Source: Termitomyces sp. T153 (Eukaryota; Basidiomycota; Agaricomycetes; Agaricales; Lyophyllaceae). Taken from it: 64,000 nt of DNA. A program made the translations under genes and the position numbers. Shown piece by piece: positions 55,288 to 64,000 of the stretch (its first letter is position 1; every line of letters begins with the position of its first letter). The stretch spans positions 124,001 through 188,000 of the forward strand of contig JACKQL020000077.1 of NCBI GenBank assembly GCA_018296165.2. The letters are read 5' to 3'. The notes under the pieces are model-generated. The model did not search any database, was not told the origin of the DNA, and saw only the letters and a list, made by a program, of their open reading frames with translations.

Positions 55288-55340
55288 CGTGAACACCTCG
55301 TGAACACCTCGTGAACACCTCGTGGAAACCTCGTGAATTT
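55288..55340. repeat. 11-bp tandem repeat downstream of COG6
   Basis: CGTGAACACCT is repeated four times (55,288-55,331; the last unit is CGTGGAAACCT), then partly again (CGTGAATTT). It starts 93 bp after the COG6 stop, within the likely 3' UTR or terminator region. Confidence 0.85.
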
Positions 55341-55821
55341 CCCAGTTGTCCTCAGTAAAAGTTAATCGAGCATGTAAGATCATGCCAGCACCCATATCGA
55401 GCTAATTTTGCCTATTACGACGGAAGTCATCTCCTACATCTATTGTTCTCGATTTTCTTCAAGTTGTTGCCTAAGAATTCGCCTGAATTGGCCGGTGCAA
55501 TACACGCCGTCTCCTTGAATAGCAACGACGTTAGTATATTTGTACTCAATTCAATCTGATCAAGTCATTAACAGATTTAGGTCACTAATAGTCGTGTTAC
55601 CTACAGAGGACACGTCAGGACTCGTTATTCTCCCTGCATCGTGGAACAGGAATCATACCAAGTATTCTGATGACATTCCAACTTGATAATTCCAATGTCC
55701 GGGTCGCGGTGGAACGCACTCATTTCGCTCGTGATCATGTTCCCTCGTCTCTTGGCCTCAGAGAGCGGCGTTCTAAGCGCCGTAGTAGGTACAATGAACG
55801 GGCAGAGGCAAGACAATCATT
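55341..55821. other. Intergenic between COG6 and the next gene
   Basis: About 480 bp with short frames only. No RNA gene or repeat is seen. It probably contains the promoter and perhaps a 5' exon of the gene at 55,822. Confidence 0.4.
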
Positions 55822-57054
55822 ATGTTCTTTTGCTTCAACCGAACTTGTCTGAAGACCAGCTTTCTCCAGCGCTCAAATTCTAAGGCAGAGGAAGTCCAAA
55901 GAAGTCGTCGCAGATCAAGTGATCAGATTAACGGATCTGACGCCCAGAAAACTTATAATAAGTACATCAAACACTCGAAGATGGAAAGGACCGGTGTCGA
56001 AAGTTCTAACGGTGAGCCTCAAGATGTCCCTAAGAGTTACTACTCTCATGTCACGATCATATCACAAGGACTGCAGCTCGGTCCGTCCTACGAGTGTGGT
56101 GACCGTCAGCAATCTCGAAGATCTAAACGACGCTCTGTAGGGCCTTTTACCTTTGAAAATCGGAATGAATTTCACATTCATTTCTATGCCCAGCGAAAAC
56201 ATGATGCGTGTGTTCTACCTGTCGTGGCGCATGTTGACAGACAATCCCGCGAAGCACGTCAGCTCAATTCTGAGCCTGAATCTCGGGATATCATTCAAGC
56301 AGACCTCTCTGACCATCTAATTCAATCCAATAAAGCCACGTGGGCTAGTCCACATCTCTGCGATCGGCCACCACAGGCACCTGGCATACTAAACGAATCT
56401 CGGAGAAAGAAGTTCAAAAAATACACTGCAGCCGAGACACTGCGCTGTGAACCTGAAAAAACTCATCGAAACATAGATTCTTCAAACCAGGTAGTTGGTA
56501 TATCTCTCAGAGAACGTATTGTAAAGCCGGATCAGCTGGCTCCGCCCTTTCAGCCCCGGGCCCTCTTAAACTCTGGAGGATACTCTGACCATGCCGTTAA
56601 TCTGCATACACTGTCAAAGAATGAAAGTTCCGGATCTCCAAGAACTTGGTGGATATTCATAACCAAGAATGCCGGACGCTTACGTCGTAAAATAACTGAT
56701 CTGAGGTTGTTTGGGCCTAAGCTGGCGAGTCCGTCGCACGCCATAGTCGATGAAACGACTTGTTCATCTTCCTCCAAGCCACATAATCCAATTAAATCTG
56801 GGTCTCGTCTCCTGCCAGGGGTACCGCAAGACCGCGGACCCCTCTTCATAAATCCATTGAAATTGAAACATACAAGTCCCTCCATGGAGCTAAACAGCAT
56901 GTCGTTGGCAAGTTTTGACACCTTCCCAAGGGAACGGCGCAAATCTTGGTTCCAACGAGTAAGTCCTTCATGTATTGACTAATATCTCATTCAGAAATCT
57001 CATCCCTCTTTTCTGAAATTCAGACGATTTCAGGTAGTAAATTCATAGAAGTGT
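55822..57054 (+). CDS. Unrecognised basic Ser/Arg-rich protein
   Basis: A long open frame from ATG 55,822. It can run to a stop at 56,980-56,982 or splice at 56,958 (GTAAGT ... CTAAT ... TCAG, 36 nt, very short) into 56,995-57,054, giving a C-terminus FLKFRRFQVVNS. The protein is hydrophilic and rich in Ser, Arg and Lys, with patches such as RRSKRRSVG and SRRKKFKKY and no membrane segment or clear domain. A 386-residue frame in host-like sequence with CpGs is unlikely by chance. I do not recognise it; a nuclear or disordered regulatory protein would fit the composition, but that is a guess. Confidence 0.55.
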
Positions 57055-57474
57055 TCTAAATGGAGTCTTCGTACTTATAAAGTGAGTAACTGAGTATCTG
57101 CTCCTTCCGTGGCGAATCGGACAATGAGTTTCTTCATGTATATAGATTGACCATTAGGCTAATGTCTCTCGGGCGTACTTTGCTCAACGTCCGTATTTCA
57201 TCTTGGTCAAGTGCGCAATCCCGGCGTGTTTATAAAATTTCGAGCCGGGATTACCAAATTGACATGCTTATTAGGAGACAATGAGTTCTTTCGTCTAACA
57301 ACAAAGCACATAAGGTTAATGCAGGAACAAGAAACCCTTATCACGTTCTCCTAAGAGTACAATTGTGCACAGCCGCTATGTGGCAAAAACAAAGAAAAAA
57401 CGACGCAAACTCGGATGCATAAAAAAAGCCACAACTGAGCTGACAGCTAGAATCTTCCGCACTCAACTTCTTAC

Positions 57475-58098
57475 ATGTACACTCACCCACACACCACACG
57501 TACTCCTCAACCTGAAATGGTGTGTTCGTCTCGAGCAGCGGATCAGCGGAAGTCTGCCCGCGTCGTGGCTAGCCGACGTCAGGCAGATGTGACGACATAC
57601 ACATACACATACAAGCTAGTCAAAGCGGACAAACCTGATTTGAGGCAGATTCGAGACTCCGAAGGCGATTTGTGGTTTATGGTTGAAGAACAACGTCATT
57701 ATTCCGATTATACTCGATCGGGGCGCCATCATCAACCAGTGGATAATTATGATAATCGTGATTATGACGGGACGACGACCTCACGGGGATTACAAAAGAC
57801 CCGGAAGAAACTTGGAGGGAGCCACACTATGTTTATTTCTAGCGACGTGAACCCTCAGCAACACCCGGCGTTGGTAACAGTTTCTTCTGATGCCAGTATG
57901 AAGAAAGGGCAAGGCGAGCACCGGGGGAATTCACGAACGTTTGTCGCGGACACGGCATTCGAGGCTCGTTGTTGTACCACCCCACAAGATGCAGAATGGG
58001 CACAGTGGGCGATACATGCAGCTTCAATGAGAAAGGGATCAAAGAGGGTGAGATTTAGGAGGGGGGATGTAAATTCGAAAGGAGGCACTACGCCTTAG
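57475..58098 (+). CDS. Unrecognised hydrophilic protein
   Basis: A single frame of 207 codons from ATG 57,475 to TAG 58,096-58,098. Residues about 40-70 (YTYTYKLVKADKPDLRQIRD and GDLWFMVEEQRH) look like a folded segment. The rest is rich in Gly, Arg, Thr and Asp and low in hydrophobics. No signal peptide or membrane helix is present. It could be missing a 5' exon, because ACACAC-like repeats precede the start. Not recognised. Confidence 0.5.
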   Translation: MYTHPHTTRTPQPEMVCSSRAADQRKSARVVASRRQADVTTYTYTYKLVKADKPDLRQIRDSEGDLWFMVEEQRHYSDYTRSGRHHQPVDNYDNRDYDGTTTSRGLQKTRKKLGGSHTMFISSDVNPQQHPALVTVSSDASMKKGQGEHRGNSRTFVADTAFEARCCTTPQDAEWAQWAIHAASMRKGSKRVRFRRGDVNSKGGTTP

Positions 58099-58314
58099 GT
58101 AGTTAATGGCTCATTGAGCCTTGAGGCTTTAGCTGGTGGCTCTTGTTGAGCAGAGACTTGATCGACCATACGTCATTGTCATATTACTCTATCTGTTTTT
58201 CCTTTTTAGGTTACCTCTCGTTTGTTTTCACTCTCTTTCTCGCCAAGACTAGCGATCGGTGTAGAACCTAAGTAAGGATCACAATCCTCAGTTCAGTAAA
58301 TAGAACTCTTATTA

Positions 58315-58840
58315 ACCTGTAGAACTAAGTAAGGATCACAATCTACAGGTCTGATAAGTAAGAGTATCAGGAACATGAAAAATAAGTAACGCACCCTCAG
58401 TTCAGTAAATAGAACTGAGGGCTTCTTAATCGAGAAAGTAAATATTATTGAGTGGTCACACGTGTGGCTGAAAAGTACTGTATAGTAGCAATTGGGAGCT
58501 TGTCATATTGGAAACATAACACTCTGGATCCAAGGAAGGAAATCAGTCCAGGCATAAGCAAGTGCCAGGGAAATGCCACTGCCACAGCAATGAGTCTCCT
58601 CATAACAATTGGTATTTGCCAGTCTTTGCAGTAAACCTTAATTATTTTTACCTATCTACCTCAGATACATGGAAGCCACCCTCAGTCAAACTACATTATT
58701 TAGTGTGACTGAGGGTGAGTACCATACTTACTTTTTTGTATTTGCTCGTTACTAAAATATGCCCTGTAGACTCAACTGTACACGTCTACAGGTAATATCA
58801 GCTTATTTGGTGTGACTGAGAACTCAACTGTACATGTCTA
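58315..58840. repeat. Cluster of short perfect hairpins built from shared blocks
   Basis: Perfect inverted pairs: ACCTGTAGA (58,315-58,323) with TCTACAGGT (58,342-58,350); CCCTCAGTTC (58,394-58,403) with GAACTGAGGG (58,412-58,421); CACCCTCAGTCA (58,677-58,688) with TGACTGAGGGTG (58,706-58,717); CCTGTAGAC (58,763-58,771) with GTCTACAGG (58,784-58,792). Blocks AAGTAAGGATCACAATC and TCAGTTCAGTAAATAGAACT recur in between (58,270-58,310), and mixed halves occur at 58,811-58,845. The stretch has no gene. Confidence 0.8.
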
Positions 58841-58966
58841 CAGGTTATAGGCCTTGTTTGCTCTTCCATTTTTTTTTGTTGAGCCCTGCTCTGAATCCAT
58901 TGACGACTCACTTATAAATTACATTATGTTCCCTACTACATCCACGTCCTACTTTTAAAAGGAAAC

Positions 58967-60350
58967 ATGACATCCACACATTCATTCAACCCACCAAACT
59001 TCCCCAAAGATGCCCATTTAAGATGGCATGGACTATGCCGCATTTAAGAGTCAAGTTATGATTGCGGCTAGAGCACGAGGCACCCGCGGCTATCTTGAAG
59101 GCACCATCAATAAACCTGAAGTGGCGGCCAACATAAAAGGAAGTGATGACAAACCCACTGAGTGGTCATCAAGAAACCCATCCCTGGAGGAGTGGGAAGG
59201 AAGAGATGTCTGGGCATTGGGATCAATCATTTACAACACCAAGAACCCAATGGGATTGAGGATCAAAATGGATGGATCAGCTGCAGAGGCATGGGCTGCA
59301 CAAAAGGACAACTACAGAGTATTCTCAGTGATCACAGACAGCCATGGATGCTGAGAAGCACCTGTATGATACAGAGTTCTCTGATGGCATGGACTTCCTG
59401 AAACATGTTAAGATCTCAAGGAAAAATGGAAATTGGCAACCAAGAAAGGTGCAATAATAGGCAATGCAGCATTCTGTACAATCCTGATAGCCTCACTGCC
59501 AGAGTCCTGGAATGCAGTAGTAGCTGGAGTGTATGCAATGACCACCATCAAGGATGTCATAGTGGTGCTTACCATTCATTGGGACCAACTGGTGCTCCAG
59601 AAGCAAAAAGCTGAGGCATCAGCAACCACCTTACAGACCCAGTCTAAACCATAACTCATATGTGTTAACCCCAACTGCTGTAGAAATGGTCACATGATTA
59701 AAAATTGTTACTGGAAAGGTGGAGGAAAAGAGGGTCATTTCCTGCCAAACTTCCAGAACAAGGGGAAGATCTCAAGAACTCCATCCAGTGACATACCTAA
59801 TACATCCACCACATTGCCAGCAGCATCCCCAGCCACAAATACCACAACTGCAGGACAGAACCTGAATCAACCTCACATCTACCCTCCAGTCACAAATAAA
59901 AAGCTCAGATCAGCTACAAGTGGTAAAATGGATTGGCACACTCAACATCAGAAGCAGATACCCCCACATATGTGGACTCAGGAGCAACTAACCATTCCTT
60001 TGTTGACAAGGAAGCATTTATGAATTACAAAGAGCTCTCAGACCCTATTGAGGGTCATGCAGCGCCAAAAGGCACAAAGTTCTGCATGGTTGGATGTGGA
60101 ACTGTAAAGAATGAATGAATGAATGAATGAATGAATGTGCTCTGTTTATACTGCCAACAAGCCACTATACAGTGCTAAGAGGTGGTGGCCAGAGTACTGG
60201 CTCTACTCCAATAGTAAGTACTGGTATCCAATGTATTGTATCAATGTTTGTAATGTGTCTGTCAGTAGAACTCTCTTTGCAGAATTTCTGTGTGGCAGAT
60301 GTAAGGCATGGTCATGTTGCAATTGATTGGGTCAGAACCTTGGAAGTTTA
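58967..60350 (+). mobile_element. Ty1/copia element, 5' part only (gag, zinc knuckle, protease)
   Basis: The gag start (ATG 58,967, then FNPPNFPKDAHLRW) continues after a one-base shift in AAFKSQVMIAARARGTRGYL, EWEGRDVWALGSIIYN and GNAAFCTILIASLPESWNAV, the UBN2-type copia gag. A CCHC-like knuckle (CCRNGHMIKNCYW, about 59,680) and a protease start (TYVDSGATNHSFVD, about 59,960) follow. A GAAT microsatellite then ends the frame. No integrase or RT is seen, so the copy is truncated. Confidence 0.75.
60109..60136. repeat. (GAAT)7 microsatellite
   Basis: Seven GAAT units in the copia protease region. Because 28 is not divisible by 3, it shifts the frame, and a stop appears inside the repeat. Confidence 0.9.
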
Positions 60351-60670
60351 GTGTTGTTTCAGGTTCAAGGTTGGTGACTTGTGGCAGGGCATTCTCAAGT
60401 GATTTGGTCTTCCAAACCATTGTGTACATGGGGTGTCTTGACCACCTGTGATGTGTGGGTCCATGCTCCACCTACTCATGCTCCACTTCTCTTTGTTGCC
60501 TTCCAATGTGTCTTCTAGTTTCCTTCTCCCCTGTGCTCTGCTCTCTTGTCCCTGTCCTCCCTACACCATCTTATTATCCCCCCCTCCACCATGTCTTTCC
60601 ATCCTCTCCCATCAGCTCTCCTCTTCTTTGTTGTTGTCTCATCTTCTGTTGTGGGTTCTTCATGTTGTTC
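60351..60670. other. Junction between copia and LINE fragments
   Basis: Pyrimidine-rich, with no recognised coding region. It is probably the 3' untranslated part of the minus-strand LINE on its right. Confidence 0.4.
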
Positions 60671-60901
60671 TCATGGTTTCCCTGTTTTTGTGAGAGCACT
60701 GGATTTCTCCAGGAATCTTGTCATTGCTTTGATTCCTTTCTTTGTCCCCAGTAGCACTCCCATTTCCAGCTGTTCATTTGCTCCCCTCAATATCTCCTGG
60801 TCTTTGTATCTTGGACACTCTGTATGATGTGTTTCCTAGTTTGGTACCACTCTCTGCATATGCACCCTATACTCTTGTTAGGTACAAATCTGGTGTAGTA
60901 C

Positions 60902-61489
60902 TCACCTATGAGTGCATGTTTTGTTCTGCACTGCATTAGTCTTCCAAACTTTTCTTAGTGTGCATTTTATGTATTCCCTTGGTTTCCACCTCAGCAGCAG
61001 ACTGTTTACAATCACAAAGCCTCCAATGCAGGGTGCTTTCTTCCATTTTGTGACCCAGATTGCCTGTGCTCTGTCTTTCATTGTCCTGTTAGCATCAGTG
61101 TATGTTGCATAGTCTGGTGACCACAGTTCTGTTCCTTCTTTGGCATCCTTGTCTGCTTGAACATTTCCTTTCACATCCTTGTACACTGGGCACCATTCAA
61201 TGCTTACAAATCTGTCTGCATCTTCTTCCAGCAGTCTGTCCATGGTGTTAGTGATGTTAACCATTTTTGATTGTCCTGGCTTTGGTTTTGGTTTGTATGA
61301 TGAAATTACAACTGCTGTGCTATCTACAAAGATGTGTATGTGTTTGACCTGTTCTGCTGTTCTGGTGTACCTTGTGGCTGGCCTTGCCACTTTGGCTACT
61401 CCTGTTAGCTCTGCATTGTATACTTCTGTCTTACTTCCCAGGCCACCTCTCTCTCCAAATACTTCCTGACTCCCCAGGTATCCTACCAT
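60902..61489 (-). pseudogene. LINE RNase H domain
   Basis: Contains TEVYNAELTGVAKVARPA, HIHIFVDSTAVVISS, VSIEWCPVYKDVKGNVQADK and DAKEG, the E, D, H/D and D pattern of LINE-type RNase H (here the usual HxGxxGN reads YKDVKGN). The frame is open but separated from RT by breaks. Confidence 0.8.
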
Positions 61490-61858
61490 GCCTCAGCCAA
61501 CTTTCCTTGCTTTTTCCTGTGCTTCTTCCCACATAAATCCATCCAAGTAGATTAACAACCATGTTGGGTCCTTTTCCAAATGCTGTACTCTTTTCTTATG
61601 TCTTTTGGCTTCTTCTTTCTTCTTCACTATCTTAGGTGTGCCTATGATTGTTAGCCTGTGACCAAACCTCTCTGCCATCTTACACCATGGAGGTGTGACA
61701 AACAGATCAATCCTTTCACCTTCTATTGGCTTGTATGTTGATCTTGCTATCCTTTTCAGTTGTTTTAGTTTCAGTTTTGTCCTCTTATGCATTGTCTTCT
61801 GAGAGGGTAGTGGTGGTGGATATTCCACTCATTCCAACTGTCTCCATTCCTCTGGTAG

Positions 61859-63142
61859 TCATGCAATGACTGGGTTTGTGTTCTTTAGCCAATGGAGTCT
61901 ATTGGCATATCCTCCATTTGTTGTTTCTATTGTTATACCAATTGGAGGGATTGCCATATCAATCTCCAATGCCTTGATTGGTGTGGTCCTGATTGCTCTT
62001 CCCATGTGTCTCAGTGATCCATTCTGTACTTTACCAAGTCTTTCCACATGCATTTTCTTACCTGTCCACCATACTAGGCTCACATAGGTCATAATTGGAA
62101 CTACACATGCCTTGTACATTGTGTGCAGTTGTATCTGATTCACCCCTCTAACTGTGTTAGCTAGAATGTGTGAGCCTGTAGCTGCTGCCTTAGCCTTCTG
62201 GGCTATCTTTTGCATGTGCTACTTGAAGGTGAGCTTCCTATTGATGTGTAGTCCCAGGATCATTATTGTTTCCTTTGCCTTTATTTCTGTTTCTGATCTG
62301 TCAGCCATTGGTAACTTGATTGTTGGTGAGAAGCCTCTATCTTGTCTCCATGAATGGTGCATTAGTTCAGTTTTCTCTGGTGCCATCAACAATCCTACTT
62401 TAGTCAGCCAGTCATTAACAAAAACAAAATCACCTTTCAGTATGTTGACATTTATGTCCAGTGATCCTGACAAAACTCTGAGTGTCCCATCATCTATGCA
62501 CATATTCATTATTGTATCTGTTGGGCCATTCTTCTGTTGTCTTGCTATGTTGTGTTTGTTCTTTCTTGCCTCCATCAATTCTAGTATTTCACTCCTGTAG
62601 ATGATTGATAGGATGGGTGACACTGGCAATCCCTGGGGGATGCCACTTCTCACTGGCTTCATGTCACTCCTAATTCTATCTGAGCATACTGCTGCCTGTC
62701 TCTCCCTAAGAAATGAGTCTGTCCATTTTACCAGTGGGAGGGGTATGCCCTTTTGACAGATTTCTCTAAGTAGTCTTGCATGATTAACATTGTCAAAGAA
62801 ACCTGAGATATCAAAGGTCAGTTCTGATGTCACCTTTCTGTGGTTGTGCACTGCCTGTATGTCTTCTATGTGTGTTTGCAGTGTGTCATTAGTTGAACTC
62901 CCTAGTTGCCCCCTGAACTGAGTTGGTGGTACCAGGTCCATGCTCCCTACTAAATAGCTCAACTGTCCTGCCACAGTGCCCTCCAGTACCTTGCCCAGAC
63001 ACTCCAGTAGCTGTATGAGTCTGTATGCCTTTGGTTCTGAGTAGTCTGGTTTGCTTGGCTTTCTGAGTGCCACTGCTATGGCTCTTTGCCAGGGTCTTGG
63101 GTGGTGTCTGAGTTTAATGCAGTGGTGTGTCAGTGCAAACAC
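61859..63142 (-). pseudogene. LINE reverse transcriptase
   Basis: The 307-codon open part has KPDYSEPKAYRLIQLLECLG, LTFDISGFFDNVNHARLL, SGIPQGLPVSPILSIIY and MCIDDGTLRV. The catalytic pair of Asp is present (codons within 62,500-62,486), but the usual aromatic residue before it is Cys. The thumb continues in 62,215-61,859 (HTMYKACVVPIMTYVSLVWW) after a stop. Confidence 0.85.
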
Positions 63143-63170
63143 TGTGTCCTCCTTGGCTTTCCATGCCCAT

Positions 63171-63927
63171 TTTCAGGTTTCACTGACCATGGGGGCTCAG
63201 CTTAACTGGGTGAGTCCTTACTAGGCAGATGCAATATCCTGCACTGATAACCAAGCATTCAGGGAGGTCCAGACTTTGGATGCTTGTGAGGATAAGCAAG
63301 GGGGAGCAGTCCAAACAAGTCTGGGGTGGTTTTGGAAAGTCTGAGTCAATGTACAAGGAAGGTTCAGGGCTTGGAAAAGACTCAGATACAAGTCTGGAGG
63401 AAAGTATTGAAGGTGCAGGCAAATGGAGGCTATGGGAGTGTTGGGCTCAGGGTGAGAGTTTGATGGGAGATCAATGGATGTTGATGGTTTTGGAGCAAAG
63501 CATAAAGCAAGGTCCAGAGGTTGGTTCTGGATGTTTGGGAGTTGTGATTGTAAGCACAGAGTTGATAATGGCATTAGAGTTGAAGGGGACTCAGGCACAA
63601 TAAAGGAAATGGAGACAAGTGAGACAAGATGGAATTGAGGCAAGATTGAGACAAGAATGAAAATGGATTGAAGTGGAGATACAAGATAGTAACAAGACAA
63701 TAGATGTAAATTGAGATGAGACAAGACCAGGAGACTGAAATAAGAGGAAACATAACAAGGAGACACAAAACACAAAGAAACAATCAACAGCAGATAGGTA
63801 ATATCAAGACTAGAGTAAAGGATACTACTCTACAACTTATATACTAACTACTGAGACTCCTCTGGGGATAGTGGGTCTGACAGTGGAGCTCATCAGGGCC
63901 ACATGAGCCTGGAAATGGGCTGTGACA
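63171..63927 (-). mobile_element. Family A 3' LTR with shortened U3
   Basis: Starts TTTCAGGTTTCACTGACC (mutated TGTCAGG) and ends GGGCTGTGACA at 63,927; 757 bp, with about 400 bp of U3 missing. The start-site block TAATATCAAGACT is at 63,799-63,811. A mirrored polypurine tract (TCACCCCTCCTTC) follows, so the element body lies to the right. Confidence 0.85.
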
Positions 63928-64000
63928 TCACCCCTCCTTCAGCATTGAGACCCTCAAGATGTGGGGCATGAGTCAGGGATTGGCAGGGGGCATGGAAATC
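63928..64000 (-). mobile_element. Family A element, 3' internal end
   Basis: Inverted match to 4,030-4,103 (polypurine tract, CTCAATGCTGAAGG, then the beginning of the antisense ORF region, read here on the plus strand as GHESGIGRGHGN against GEQVRDRQGHGS). It continues past the window edge. Confidence 0.75.

Larger units (their letters stand above)
60671..63170 (-). mobile_element. Non-LTR retrotransposon (LINE), 5' cut by a family A LTR
   Basis: Minus-strand ORF2: RT (63,170-61,859), RNase H (61,489-60,950) and a C-terminal CCHC zinc region with GCICRE and TECPRY, ending TKTGKP* at 60,671. The order RT-RNase H-CCHC fits Tad/I-type fungal LINEs. The first residues still readable are AWKAKEDTVFALTHHCI, cut at 63,171 by the LTR. 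Several frameshifts make it inactive. Confidence 0.85.

Noticed and set aside
56550..56942. 130-codon minus-strand ORF
   Set aside because: It is a shadow of the 386-codon plus frame, with no motif of its own.
57365..57592. 75-codon plus-strand ORF
   Set aside because: It overlaps the better-supported 207-codon frame and starts within an A-rich leader; coding quality is poor.
60448..60939. Several overlapping plus-strand ORFs rich in Ser, Leu and Pro
   Set aside because: They are antisense to the LINE C-terminal zinc region and its 3' part. The minus strand reads GCICRE and TECPRY motifs.

Overview
The window looks like nuclear DNA of a filamentous fungus, most probably a mushroom-forming basidiomycete (Agaricomycetes). 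Host genes are cut by many 48-65 nt introns, several mobile-element classes (Ty3/gypsy, Ty1/copia, LINE, Tc1/mariner) are mixed together, and recognisable host genes include COG6, a cis-prenyltransferase, a BTB/POZ protein, a small secreted Cys-rich protein and an intron-bearing tRNA-Ser. This is read from sequence alone; no database was searched.

Region 1-47,520 is mainly a nest of retroelements. One family (here 'family A') has ~1.1-1.2 kb LTRs (TGTCA...TGACA, 5-bp target duplications) and appears as a broken element with a 3' LTR (1-5,294), a large old minus-strand copy (about 10,037-21,165), a 5' end (21,166-22,740), a second large minus-strand copy (37,942-47,007), LTR fragments (9,958-10,036; 22,741-23,158; 23,391-23,915), a 3' LTR at the right edge (63,171-64,000) and five solo LTRs (14,070-15,207; 16,298-18,936; 35,188-36,342; 36,669-37,860; 45,139-46,290). 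A second Ty3/gypsy family ('B', ~440-540 bp LTR) lies at 5,295-9,957, with a solo LTR at 43,167-43,707 and a fragment ending at 47,514. A third gypsy ('E') lies at about 30,537-35,176. A Tc1 element (16,692-18,294) sits inside one of the family A LTRs. Old copies are almost free of CpG and carry stops of the CGA-to-TGA kind. Three young LTRs (4,104, 36,669 and 45,139) keep their CpGs, so the order of insertion can be read directly.

Region 23,915-30,500 is AT-rich and mostly unassigned. It holds one spliced but apparently broken gene (27,309-28,641). Region 47,520-58,100 is the host island: tRNA-Ser(CGA), a five-exon secreted protein on the minus strand, a BTB gene, a cis-prenyltransferase (minus) and COG6 (plus) sharing a 116-bp divergent promoter, and two unrecognised genes. 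Region 58,100-64,000 returns to mobile DNA: a cluster of short hairpins, a truncated copia element, a LINE fragment and a family A LTR that cuts the LINE.

The most interesting system is family A itself. Its 13-nt primer-binding site is complementary to the predicted first 13 nt of its own transcript, 31-32 nt after the TATA box, which is the self-priming arrangement known from Tf1/sushi elements. Family B shows the same logic with 11 nt. Family A also carries, between pol and the 3' LTR, an antisense reading frame for a cysteine-motif/coiled-coil protein that is seen in two independent copies.
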